DNA from: Rhopalosiphum padi
Lineage: Eukaryota; Arthropoda; Insecta; Hemiptera; Aphididae
NCBI RefSeq assembly: GCF_020882245.1
Contig: NC_083600.1
Span: 18,910,001 to 18,974,000, forward strand
Length of the DNA stretch: 64,000 bases
Reading direction: 5' to 3'
The position numbers and the translations under genes were made by a program. This document shows, in pieces, positions 1 through 11,509 of the stretch. A model generated the notes under the pieces. The model had not been told where the DNA came from, made no database searches, and saw nothing but the letters and a program-made list of their open reading frames with translations. Position 1 is the first letter of the stretch, and the number at the start of each line of letters is the position of its first letter.

Positions 1-423
1 ATTGTGAAGTGTGAATAGTGAATATGAACTGTGCACAAAAAAATCGGTTGACTTAATATATACACATACATATTTATATAATAGCTAAACCTGCACTTCA
101 TTACCCTTACAAAATGCATCCGTAAATAAAAATGCATTTTCCTACAAAAAAACCTATCATGTGTTATTAAATATACACCCAAATACAAGAATACAGTACT
201 GTGCGACACAAACTTCGTCGAGAAACACTTTTATGATACACATCAAAACCCGTTAAAGCTACAGAGAACAACAAAACAATATAAATACGATAAAATGCAA
301 TTTATTGAATAAAAAAAAAAAAACAGCATTGTATATTTGTATATCGATAAATGGGCTTCGAATCAAACATAAGTGCTCTACTTAATAGAATATAGTTGGT
401 GTAAATTTAAGCAAAAACAATAA

Positions 424-630
424 AATATCGGCGAAAATAAAAAGAACGAAGGAAAACGTCCGGAGGACCGTCATCGGCGGTCGTACTCGATCGCGACCGC
501 TACGAACGCAAACGGCGGATATATGTTTAAATTGAGAGAATTCTACGAGAAAAGAACGGGTTGGAAAAACTCAGTCTTAAAATCCTGTGAAAAGTGGAAA
601 ATATTCGAAACATCGCGTCAATCGAAATAA
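424..630 (+). other. CpG-enriched patch with a 68-codon open frame lacking an early ATG
   Basis: This patch is far richer in CpG and GC than the sequence around it. One plus-strand frame stays open for 68 codons between a TAA at 421 and a TAA at 628. It is basic and charged, and its only ATG is about half way along. I recognise no domain. In AT-rich insect genomes such patches often mark a promoter or a first exon, so this could belong to a gene running off the left edge (minus strand) or be untranslated leader. Coding status is unproven. Confidence 0.3.
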
Positions 631-794
631 TAATATAACAATAATAATAATCAATATAATCGACCGCACATTGACCGTATCTAGAGTAAAAATATTACTC
701 TATGACATAGCACATGATAGGCCTTTTTTTATGCGACTACCCCGATACTGGTTATTGTGAACGTGACCATTTTTAGCGTTTTATTATATAAAGA

Positions 795-822
795 AAGAAG
801 AAGAAGAAGAAGAAGAAGAAGA
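795..822. repeat. (GAA)n microsatellite
   Basis: About nine uninterrupted copies of a purine triplet (AGA/GAA), followed directly by a short TA run. Confidence 0.9.
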
Positions 823-1398
823 TATATATACATGCAATAAATAATTATTTTAAATACCACTGGACGGTTTTTTGTCTTGTCGTCAAAGTACTTTTATTTT
901 ATAACTATTTCTAGTTTTTTCCTGTTCAAGTTGTACGGTTTTTGGAACTTAACGAAATTGAATTAATGTATATTCAGTAATACATGTCACTTTCACCTAT
1001 ATCTATACACATTATTGTGTTGTGAATAATTAAATAAGTGGACTGTATATCATGGTATAGTAATTTTGTCGTCCAACTGCTATGCAAAATAAAAATTACT
1101 ACGTAATGTAAATCATTTTACTCCACCTCAGAAATAATATAAATAGTAATAATATTATCAACCACAGTGGAACAAATGATAACCGAAAAATAATACAACA
1201 AAAATCGAATAATCAAATATAACCGTATTACTGCAGTGATCGCCGACCGCTCACTGTTTTATTTAAATCACATTTAATAATATATAAATTTATTATTTAA
1301 TATTCAACGTTGACATTGATCGTATTAAAAATTTAACCGCTTCACAAAGTAGGTACTTTATAAAACAATAATGAAACAACGATCGGCGTACTAAAGTA

Positions 1399-1527
1399 CT
1401 AAACGGCTATAGTACATCGCAAGTCCATAAGATTGTCCACGGCCTGGCAGTTACGTCCTTCGAAAATTGTTGTCACCAACCAGCATGGATTTGTCATAGT
1501 TTGATCACGTTCCGCATTAGTTGAGGC
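1399..1527 (-). other. Unidentified coding-like segment
   Basis: The minus-strand frame is open for 42 codons, from just after a TAA at 1528-1530 to a TAG at 1399-1401. It is noticeably GC-richer than its flanks. The residues look protein-like, including the stretch NPCWLVTTIFEGRNCQAVDN. There is no ATG at the beginning and only a weak AG upstream that could serve as an acceptor, so it would have to be a terminal exon or a piece of a decayed gene or transposon. I do not recognise the family. It lies on the same strand as the other unidentified segments up to 3.54 kb. Confidence 0.25.
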
Positions 1528-2002
1528 TTACTATGATATATGTAAATATATCATTAAGGGCCTAACAATTTATTATATTTTTGTTATTTGAGAATTTTCG
1601 ATACAATGTATGGCAAGAACTTCTTTGTTCACGCACTAGCACTTTTAATAAAATATATTTTACGAGTTTCGAGAACCATGGGCTCGCTATTCACGTAATA
1701 ATACATTATTATAAATGATATTGAGAAATTTGATTGATCCCTCAGCAATATAAATTAAACACTTGTCACTGACGTTTTATACCACCCAATGACAAAGAAA
1801 TAAGAATTTTCTTATCGTAGAATATCATGTTATTTATTGTGTCAATTATACGTTGTAAATGTTATAACAATAGTATTATGTAAGTACAGATATACGTTAG
1901 ATATGAACTTCAAATTATTGCTTTTCATAACTAGGTTAAATTTAACATATTATCATATTAAACAATTTAAATTATATTTACCATGAAAAATTTTACAAAA
2001 AT

Positions 2003-2163
2003 TTAATCTTCATCTGATGATTCATCTGTCATAATTGATTCAATTGTCGTAATTGATTCATTTGTCGAACTTGCTTCATCTAACAACCCCAATATTACAA
2101 ATACAACTTTTAAATTAGCGAATTTAATTTTCCCTCTACAGAATGAATTAATGGTTTGAAGTT
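2003..2163 (-). CDS. Candidate terminal exon with an acidic, repetitive C-terminus
   Basis: On the minus strand a good acceptor (pyrimidine run then CAG, at 2164-2166) is followed by 52 codons and a TAA at 2003-2005. The C-terminus is acidic and built on an imprecise six-residue (18-nt) repeat of the form x-E-S-I-x-T, ending SSDED. A reverse-complement AATAAA lies at 1833-1838, some 165 nt past the stop. These features together look like a true last exon, but I recognise no domain and cannot place the preceding exon with matching phase: this exon needs an incoming phase of 1. Read in phase 0 the first 17 codons are also open, so a frameshifted relic is an alternative. Confidence 0.3.
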
Positions 2164-2369
2164 CTGAAAAATAAAGTAATATAATTATATTTAATGGCTA
2201 GCAAAAATTTGATAATTTGTACTGTAGTCTGTAACGATTTATACAAGTGTGTGTATGTGTCGTTGTGCGCAAACGAGTGATCCGTTTATTATATGTAAAT
2301 AGCTGATTTCGCTATGCGTAAATGAGTTGCAGCAATATTTAATCTATTTATGTCCTTAAATTGTTTTAC

Positions 2370-2528
2370 CTTAAATTCGTAGTCTAAAATACTAACAATA
2401 TAAAATGTCCAACACAAAAAACCACGGTATTGGGTGCTACTTTTATTTTCACATCCTCTTTTTACCATATATGATGAAGTAATTTCCTCTTTTACATAAA
2501 ACAATGGATTATGTTCGGTCACGGTTTC
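2370..2528 (-). CDS. Candidate internal exon or relic, unidentified
   Basis: The minus-strand frame is open for 53 codons, bounded upstream by a TGA at 2529-2531 and followed by a possible donor (AAG then GTAAAA). The composition is protein-like, with the stretch EHNPLFYVKEEITSSYMVKR. Splicing from this donor into the acceptor at 2164 would be in phase 0 and would reach a stop after 17 codons. It would not join the frame that encodes the acidic tail. The segment may therefore be part of a decayed gene. No family was recognised. Confidence 0.22.
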
Positions 2529-3239
2529 TCATTCCATATTATGGAAAGCACTGTCTCACAATTAGCTTAATAAAGTCATTTACCAAAATAATAGGAGAAC
2601 TGAGAAGATGCAGCTTTTATTAGTTTCTAAAAATATATGATGTTTATATAAATAAAATTAAAAATCATATAATTTAAAAAATTATATTTCCATAAATAAA
2701 TTCAAATAATAATTGTATAATGTAAATCTAAATTGATGTATATGTTAAATAAAATATTATTCATTTATAAAGCTTTCCTAAAGATCAGGAAGTAAAAGAT
2801 TTTTAATAAAAAAAAAAATTAATCCTAACAATACAATATAATAGAGGAGATTTAAGTTGATATGAGTTTATTAAATCTTGATAATCAACTATAGAAAATC
2901 ATGTTTTATAGATAAATAACAATAAAATAAAATTTTTTTTTGACAACCTTATAACAACAAATTAAATAAATATAACTATATTATACCATAATTATTTTTA
3001 GAGTATCTTCACAAACACACATTTTTAAATAATATATAAAATATTTTCATCTTCACAAACATTATATTATATTTTTGAAGAGTATTACAAGTCGTTTTTG
3101 CACAATGATCAATGGGTTATGTTAAATGGTTTAATTAAACTTATTTTAAACCAGTACTTCACAAAATGTTCAACGTGCAACTCTAAACGAAAAAATTGAT
3201 ATTATGCTTAAACAAAAATAGGAAAGTACTTCAATCTAT

Positions 3240-3541
3240 TTAATATAATTTAATCGAAGTGATGACATTGGTAAAAAGAGGATAGTCATTTTTAGTTGAA
3301 AGGAGCAAAGGACTTTCCCCTTCGGCATCGAAAATTTGTATCTGACTCACGATATTATGCGATTGTCTATTGTTGTAACCTCTTCACTTAAGCTGTAAAA
3401 AATGTAAGCGTATTTTCACCGCATTCCTATTTTTTAGGTAAGATTATAGACAATTATTTTAACCTTGTCCTACAGCCAATCCCCACTGATAGTATTCTAG
3501 TTCACAGTACCATCCAGTCTTATACAAGGCGGGCATCCAAA
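3240..3541 (-). pseudogene. Two adjacent coding-like segments, possible exon pair or relic
   Basis: Two minus-strand stretches stand out from AT-rich flanks. The first (3541 down to 3464) follows an AG acceptor and encodes a Trp/Tyr-rich stretch containing WYCELEYYQWGLAVGQ. The second (3383 down to 3243, TAA at 3240-3242) encodes 47 codons including SQIQIFDAEGESPLL. A possible intron from GTTAAA (3463) to GAAGAG would join them in frame (phase 1). The better-looking acceptor ACAG 13 nt upstream would bring in a stop codon, so either the weaker acceptor is used or the locus is broken. I do not recognise the protein. Confidence 0.28.
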
Positions 3542-3544
3542 CTA

Positions 3545-5235
3545 ACCCAATTATATTTTTTTTAATTATTAAATAAGTATTTAAAATAAACTTAGCAATA
3601 AAAAAATGTATTGTTTAAGTATTCAAACCTATTCAAACACCAAAATCGTATTATACGATTAATCACGCTTTAATTGATGTTGAATATTAAATTTTATTTA
3701 TAAATTTTAATGCACAGTAATACATACGTCTATTATTTTTGATGCATAGTTGGTAAATTTCTGCAAGCTCTATAATAATAATAGAAAAAGACTATATGTA
3801 ACTAATGTACTATATCCATCGAAATTATATATTATTAACATTTATAGTTTACTCAAAAGTGTTTTTATTCTTCAGATACCATTTATACGAATTTTTAATT
3901 GTCTACCTTTTTAGTTATCTGACGAACTACATTGACAGGGTTATCAAATATATAAAAAATATCGAGAAAACATTTTAACGTTTTCATATTAATTGATGAA
4001 GTTTTAATTTTTAAAAAAATAGACGTATATTAAAAAATTATTTTATGTGTAAAATATATAATTAAAATGTAATTTTAATATCAAAAGTATCAGGATTCAA
4101 TACAATAACATTATTTATACTTTTAGTCATAAAGCTGTTTCTCATATTTTATCCCTATGCAATGTGTTAATGTATAATGTTTAATTTACGAAGTATATTA
4201 GTTATTTAAAAACAGTGTTTCAACAGTTATTATAATTGTGATAATCATAGAATAATATTAAAATATATTACTAAAAATATAAAGTAAAATAATTATTTTA
4301 CTTTTATAATATATTAGAAAAACAATAATGCAAAGTTTATTTAATTTTTAGATTTTTGTTAAATTCTATTGTCTAATTAATAAGGTTTAAATAAATTATA
4401 AATGATTAAATGCATCATTGTCTAATAATTTTTAAAAACATACTTTCAAAATATTATTATACGTTGAACATTTCGTGGAAATGGCTATATATAAATTATA
4501 TACTTATTATATTCTACTAAGAACCTACTTACTCTCAACTGCTTTTACTAAAATAAGATATGAATATAATTTGTTATTCAATGTGATCTAATTTTAGAAA
4601 ATTCAACCATAAAATATAAAATACACTCAGGCATATACATATTAATTTAAAGATCAATTGACCAATTGAAGATTATCAACAATACAAAAATTATCAGATA
4701 CCAATCTCACAAATTAATAAGTTACATTTATTAATAAAAAAAAAATATTAATAATTTAAATTATACCTACAAATATTATCTAAAAAAAACAATAGGTACG
4801 TATACTATTAATTAACAATATTATATTAAACATTATGATTTAATTATACACTTTAAGAATGAGGATCACTTAGGAGAATACTGAGGATTGTCACATAAAA
4901 TATATTGTAATAGGTAATATTTTAAACGATCTATCAATGGTAGACGATTTGTTTGCCAAACAAATACTTAATAATTATTAATAACCAATTTTTTTTTATA
5001 ATTTATAAGGGAATTATCAAAATTTTTTATGTTACATTTTCTGAATAATATTCGTACTTTTCTATCATAAGTATAATGTAACACATTATTTTTTGGTTGA
5101 CAACGAAGTGAACCACATACAAACTTCTATCGACATTTTTAATAAAATTACTTTTAAGAAAGTATAATAAACAATTATTGAGTCATTTATTTCAACTTAG
5201 TAATTATGGTTTACAAACTATAATTTAAATTTACA
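3545..5235. other. AT-rich sequence without recognisable genes
   Basis: Only very AT-rich sequence with short A and T runs. I see no coding signal, transposon end or RNA gene. Confidence 0.5.
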
Positions 5236-5237
5236 GA

Positions 5238-5293
5238 AAGCCTTTTTATTTATAAATGTTATATTCAACATACATTTAAAAATAAAAAGGCTT
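5238..5293. repeat. 22-bp inverted repeat with a 12-nt loop
   Basis: The left arm 5238-5259 (aagcctttttatttataaat...) and right arm 5272-5293 are reverse complements with one mismatch. The transcript of either strand could fold into a hairpin. It may be a tiny foldback element; no target-site duplication is evident. Confidence 0.7.
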
Positions 5294-5583
5294 AGTACAA
5301 TTTACTCACCATTTGTAGCTGGAATAAAAGTTTAAAAAAACAGTAAGTATTCAATTCTTATAAATTTTTCACTATAATATTATTATCACGGATAGGAATA
5401 ATAGGATTATCTACCCGTGGCTTAAAAATAATGAATACCATATTTAGTGTAAAAACTAGTATTGAGAACTATAGAGAAACAGAAGTAAAGAAAAGGGCTT
5501 CGTTTGATTACCTACAAAACTTGAACGGTTGCAGTGGAAGTACATTATAAAATACTTGGATCATTCAAATATTAGTATTATAG

Positions 5584-5910
5584 AGGCATGTAAAAGATAA
5601 AACGGATAGAAAAAATAATTGATTAAGAAGAACTTCAAAAACTCAGAAGTAAAGCTATTAGAATTAATATTGTAGATATGAATATAGTAAGAAGACGGAA
5701 TGGATAGATAGGATACATAATACAAAATTAAGAGCTTTTAAAGTAATTATAGAAGAAAACGAGAAATGAAACAACCATAGAATATACTTAGTACATACAT
5801 TCAACAATTAATAAAGATGAAGGATATGAAATGAATTATTATTCATATACAGGCTACACGCATAGAAGACTTAAACTTAATTTACAAAATTTAACATTAA
5901 GATTATATAA
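5584..5910 (+). mobile_element. LINE reverse-transcriptase tail fragment, copy 1
   Basis: This segment is a diverged copy of the one at 6664-6981. The last 70 bp (5841-5910) match that copy at 69 of 70 positions, while the upstream 250 bp are more diverged and carry many stops in all frames. By comparison with copy 2 it corresponds to the extreme C-terminus and 3' end of a non-LTR retrotransposon. It is 5'-truncated and inactive. Confidence 0.5.
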
Positions 5911-6120
5911 GATAATTATATTATAAATCAAACATTTTACACTAATTAGTTAAACAAATATTATCGGCAAGTCCACAACTTCATTTTCTGTAATGATCTT
6001 AGGGACCATACTATATTTTTTTCATCCGTGTCCAAGTGTTTTGTAGTAGAGCAAGTAAAATAGGTGGAAATTTTTCTTTTATTAGACATTATAAAATAGA
6101 CTATATACATGGACAAATAG

Positions 6121-6420
6121 GCCTACTAGGAAATCGGGCACTTTCCGGTGGGCCTCCCTTCGTATTTCGGTAATGGAGCGCTTTTCAGACTACGTACTAT
6201 TGTATTAAGAGGACGTTCTACCTGTATGTGTTGTCTCTGTCTTATTAATGTAGATCATAGTAAATTTTATTTCAGCAGAACACATTTTGTGATGTTAGCT
6301 TTAAAATTAGAGTAAATTTATCTATAACGACACTTAATACGTTTCGGCCGATGGACCGGTCAAGGGAGGAGTGGTTGTAATTGAATATTAACGTTCACCG
6401 AGCAGGGCGATTCCCGTATA
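6121..6420. other. GC-richer spacer between the two LINE fragments
   Basis: Sequence of clearly higher GC, with words such as atcgggcactttccggtggg and ttcggccgatggaccggtc. It carries no open frame of note. I suspect another repeat family but cannot define its ends. Confidence 0.3.
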
Positions 6421-6646
6421 TTTTGTATAAGCAACTAATTACTAAATATTTATAATAATAACAGCCTTGTTCTTAGAATGAGTCTAGAATCTAGATAATA
6501 ATAATATACGTTCATAAGCGTTATTTTGAGAAAAAATTAAAACAAAATGTAATACATTGACATTATAGTACAATATACATAAAAGTAATTGTTATAAATA
6601 TTAAAGAAAAAAGTCATGGAAGGATCTATCCTCCCTAACAACCCGT

Positions 6647-6981
6647 TTGACCACCATTGTATTGGAACATGTAAAAGATAAGGCTGATAGACAAATAGTC
6701 GATAAAAAAGTACTTAAAAAATTAAATAGTAAAGCTATTATGAATATTAGAGATATAAATATAGAAGGAAGACGGAATGGAGAAATAGGATACATAATAC
6801 AAAATGAAGGATTTTTAAAATACATAATTATAGAAGGGAACATGATATGAAATAACTATAGAATAGACTTAATACATACATTGAACAATTTACAAAGATC
6901 AAGAATATGAAATTCATATACAGGCTACACGCATAGAAGACTTAAACTTAATTTACAAAATTTAACATTTAGATTATATAA
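6647..6981 (+). mobile_element. LINE reverse-transcriptase tail fragment, copy 2
   Basis: The frame from 6647 to 6850 encodes 67 residues ending in a stop. The part RRNGEIGYIIQNEGFLKYII followed by EG resembles the C-terminal end of insect LINE polyproteins, where a pattern like RRNxxIGHxLRHEGLLxxIIEG is followed by a Gly/Arg-rich GKRGRGRPR stretch. Here that stretch is lost to mutation. Beyond the stop the resemblance continues in broken frames to about 6981. The fragment lacks the catalytic YxDD region and is a dead, 5'-truncated copy on the plus strand. Confidence 0.5.
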
Positions 6982-6984
6982 ATG

Positions 6985-9720
6985 TACAAAATAAACTTAT
7001 TAATAAAAAGAAAAAAATCTTACAAGTCAATGGGATAGCTGGAAAATTATAATCGGTTGTAATTTATTAGTTTTATTAAAATATATTAAAATGATATTGA
7101 ATAATAAAATTTAGGGAATTGTGTAATAAATTCTTAAATATATTATAAAATATTCAATAAAAGATCAAATTTTAAATTTAATAGAAATTGATACGATACA
7201 AATATAGACAATGTTCATTATTAAGTCTTTATTCGAAAAAATATTATAATAAAGTCACAGTATAGGTGAACTAATATAGATGTAGTAAAAAAAAGGAAAA
7301 TATCAGCTAATATTTTTATTGTATAACATCTAATGAGTTATCTAGAATAATGAAGTTTTATACATATTAATAAATAAAAACGTAAATAATATTTGATACA
7401 TACCATCTGGAAAAAATAATAAAACAATAAGTAATGATTATATCATAGTTGTAATGTACGAGTACATCAATCATAATATTATAATATATAGATTGTTTTA
7501 AATGTAATGATAAATATATTGTGATAATTAATTTGTTGTAAAATAATGATATTTATTTGAAGCACTGTGCAAACAATTTATCTTCCTACTTTTTTATACT
7601 AATTTCAAATTCAACACATTTAAAATGATAAGACTATCTATGTTCAGTAAAACAACAATGAATACATACTCCGAGTTACTAAAAAAAAATTCATCATAAT
7701 TTATTACTTAAAATATGTTATGGACAATGTATACTGTATATTGAATTATAATAATTGTTATGTGTTCTATGAGATATTAATTTTATAAGTTTGTGACTTA
7801 TCAGTTATCACTGTAATTTATGTTTAAAAATTGAATTCATTGAAAATCCATTTAAATTAAAAAAATATATTCTAAATGTTGGAGATATATAATAAAGTAT
7901 CATTTAAAAAGTTCAAATTGATAATTTATTTTTATAATTTCTTGTTAATACAGCTCACCAGCGTATATATTTATAAATATTTTTCTATTATACATTTTTA
8001 TTTTGGCTTTGGTAATGATCGTCAAATTTGTGTCTAAATGATGTCTCTAAGTATTCTGACTGTTCTAAGGTGTAAAATTAAGATCACATATTACATAATG
8101 TCATTATCTATAAAATAATAAAAGTATTAGGTTTTCATTCGGAAAAAAAATATTAGTACATACTTGTTGATCCTTTAACAGAGAGCTTTAGTCAGTTTAA
8201 AACTATATTATTAAGTACACGATATTTTTAAAACCATATTATAGCTATGCGTATTTTTTATATCACAGTTAAAGTAAGACATTTACATTTTGGGAAATAA
8301 AGTATTTTAGATTGTCATTAAATGTTTAGTTATTCTAATATTAAATAATCAATGCATAATTTATAATAAAAATTCTATAGTAAAAATAAATAAATCTGAA
8401 ACAATTTATAACGTCACTTCTGAAGATGTCACAATGCTATTTAAAATAGTATTTGCAGCAGAATGAATTTAATATTTTATCAATTCATAATAGGACATGA
8501 TAGAATGATACAAATGTCATCGAATAATCTATATCAACTAGACCAATCAGTTAATTGGAATAATGAAAATGTATTTTCTACAAAAAAGTCATTTTAATAA
8601 AAAATATTATTTTTATTTGCCATCTGGTCGTTCCGAAGAGGAATAAGTAAAAATACTAAATATAATAAATATAAAATATATTTACTCATTTCATCTGCAT
8701 AAAATATATAGTGAAATATAGAATTATTTTTAATTTTTAAATTATACACAGTAATGTGTTATGTTTAAAATTAAATTTATTGCATAATTTATTTTATAAT
8801 TATAGCCAATCGTTAATAAAGATAAAATCATTCATCTTATGAAATAAATTTGAAATATAACTGAATATTCATTTAAACAAAAAAACAAAAACATCAACAT
8901 TATACGTACGAAAAATTTCTGGAAAAAAAAATAGGTACTACTTAATAATTACATAAATATTGTTATAAACATTTATATTGTAAAAACCTATACATGGAAA
9001 GTGAATAATGTGAAACTTATTTCAAAAATTATTGTGATAAACCAATTTTACGTAGCATTCAAAGAAGCTAAACGTACTTTAGTATTGTAAGTTATTTTAA
9101 GTAAATTGGTTTGAAAAAAAAAATATAATTGATATATAAATAAAATAATATTAATAAAGGCAGTAGACTTTTTGACTTAAAACAACGTACCTCTTAATTT
9201 TTCTAAATAAAATAAAATAAATAATTAGAATTAGTAATTCATTCTTATAGTTCAACATTGATTTAGAATAGCACTTATGAAATATATTAGTAGAATGAAA
9301 GAAAATGAACTTACTCATTGCAGCTATACAGAATTAGAAATACAATTATTTTGATAACATAATGATAGAATAATATAAAACTGCAATTATGTTTGCTTAT
9401 AATTTTAATGAGATAGAAATTAATAAATTAATTAGTGATCAATTTACAAATTTACATGATAATATTCTATTTCATATTAAATTTAATATTTATTGTAAAT
9501 TATGTTTTAACTTTTAACGAATGTAAAAATATAAAGTATAATTTGCACAATATAGAAAATTCTTGTATTCTAATTCAATTTAAACATCATGTTTTCGATT
9601 AACAAATATAATATCATCATTTGAGACAGAATATAAAACTAAATATTGTTGGCAATTTAAAATTTATAAATTTTGATACCGAATATCTTCAGTGCCCGTA
9701 GTTTTTTATAATTAAATTAA
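6985..9720. other. AT-rich sequence without recognisable genes
   Basis: Uniformly AT-rich, with many short A/T runs and no open frame that looks coding. Nothing further can be supported. Confidence 0.5.
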
Positions 9721-10640
9721 TTAAATAAGCTGGTCAAGTGGGTAGTGCTCTGCTGTCTAGTAGGGATGGAGAGTAGTTCACTACTGGAGATGATTTGTCG
9801 GTCTAGGATAAATAGCAGGATATATTATATTATTACTTATATTTTAAATTTGTAATATATCGTTATTTTACTGGATTTCGTAAAAATTAAATTTCATACG
9901 CTCATAAAATTGTTTCTATATTGACGCTGGAGTTTTTTTTTACAGTTATTTGAAGAAAAATATACGAAAAACTTTGTGTTGGGTTTTATAACCGTAGATA
10001 TAAATTACTAACATTAATGAATTTTCATCTTCAAAAATCCTTTTATATTTCGCGATCTTGATATATTTAGTAAACATTTGAACTTTTAATGCTTAGAAAC
10101 ATAAATTGTGACTAACGAATTTTGATTTTTTTTCACTACAATAATAACAACTTATAATAAACCTTGTATTAAATTTTAATGATATTTGGAAAGCCAAATT
10201 TTTTTTAACGTCATTTCAAGAAAACAAATTTAGAAAAAAATCAAAAAATTCAGCGGTTTATAAATAGCTTATAAAAGGTTAAAATATTTTGAAATATATA
10301 ACGCTAATATAAATATTTTGTGAAAATTTCAAGTATTTACCATGATTTGTTTTTGAGTTACAGTAAAATCAAAAAATTGTTTTTGTGGAATAGTGGTTAT
10401 GCATAAAATTTACTGTTTTTTCGTTACTTTTTCAGAGTTTTTCCAGACACTTTCAAAAAAAACTAGAAATTTTTTACTTTTGACCCTCTACAGTACCAAC
10501 CAAATTAATTTTCCTTTTCAAAGAGGGGCTGAAGTAAAAAAGCAAAGCATTATTTCTATTCCTAATCGTGATAACAGTTACATAGAACATGCATCATTGT
10601 AAAGTCAATACATTCCTCACTTCATTCAGAATCTAAAACT
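9721..10640 (+). repeat. Copy of a dispersed aphid-type repeat
   Basis: The block starts with a GC-richer head (gtcaagtgggtagtgctctg at about 9733) related to the head of the copy at 17.7 kb. It continues with the A/T-rich body seen again near 32.2-32.6 kb (shared words around ataaatagct and tatataac). The open frame at 10393-10602 lies inside this repeat and is not a gene. I recall similar sequence as abundant in aphid genomes, but that is memory and not a search. The ends are not sharply defined. Confidence 0.4.
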
Positions 10641-11157
10641 CATAATTGCTTACCTTTGTTATCTATATATAAATAAATAAATAGATAGTAATTAATAGGA
10701 AAATTTATAGAATAATTATCATTTTATATAGGCTATTATTGAGCAAAGATGGTCTATGGTTATGTTTTTTATACGTATTAGTTATATTTATTCTAGGTTG
10801 CATTAATTTGATAATAATGTTGTGATATTTGGATTCGTGAATAAGCTCTGTCATAATAATTTATAATAATTAAAATTTGAAAAATTTTCAGTAAATTCTA
10901 AACTATTAAGTTTTATAAGTAAAAATTAATTCTTGTTTCAAAACCTTCCCTGAGTAATTCCTACTGTATGAGCTTGTTGATATTATAAATCATTCGTCAT
11001 TAAATGAACCCAAGAGTAAAAAGGCATAATATTACATTATCGTACTTTACTTTTTCAGGGGCTTCCAATTTTCTTTGGATAGCTATACTTAAGTACTACC
11101 AAAATAATCTTAACATGGCTTATAAACAATTTGGAATGTTTTAATATAATATAGATA

Positions 11158-11504
11158 CAGTTAAACCTCGATTATCCGTCTGCAACAAGAGCAAAAGGGT
11201 GATAGATAATCGAATTAGACGGATAACAGAAAAAAAATGATTTCTTTATTTATACTTATTTTTAAATAGATATTACATTTTATATTAAAAGTATTAGTAT
11301 TTAGTGTATTTGAAACAATGAGTAATTTTTGTTTGTTTGTATGATTCATGAAAATAAGTGTTCATACGGCATACCCATACTACAGACGTACAATATTCTA
11401 TTTATCAAAATCATTATTATTTTAAAGTTCTGATACTATTTATAACGATGGCTCACGTATAATTGAAGATTTCGGATGAGAAAGTAACGTATAATCAAGG
11501 TTTG
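11158..11504. mobile_element. pogo/Tigger-like MITE, both ends present
   Basis: The left end begins CAGTTAAACCTCGATTATCC after a TA at 11156-11157. The right end, read on the minus strand, begins CAAACCTTGATTATACG and is followed by a TA at 11505-11506. These match the terminal inverted repeats of pogo/Tigger-type Tc1-mariner elements, which insert at TA. A second, inverted subterminal copy of the motif lies at about 11,205-11,230 (gataatcgaattagacggat). At 347 bp with no open frame it is a non-autonomous element. Confidence 0.65.
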
Positions 11505-11509
11505 TATAA

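Larger units (their letters stand above)
1..1398. other. Left-edge intergenic sequence
   Basis: Apart from the CpG patch at 424-630 and the GAA microsatellite at 795-822, this stretch is AT-rich with scattered CpGs near 1,230-1,260 and 1,380. I see no complete gene, transposon end or RNA gene in it. Confidence 0.5.

Noticed and set aside
2531..2553. CAGTGCTTTCC on the minus strand, resembling a hAT right end
   Set aside because: No matching left end and no target duplication (flank tctcacaa) found upstream.
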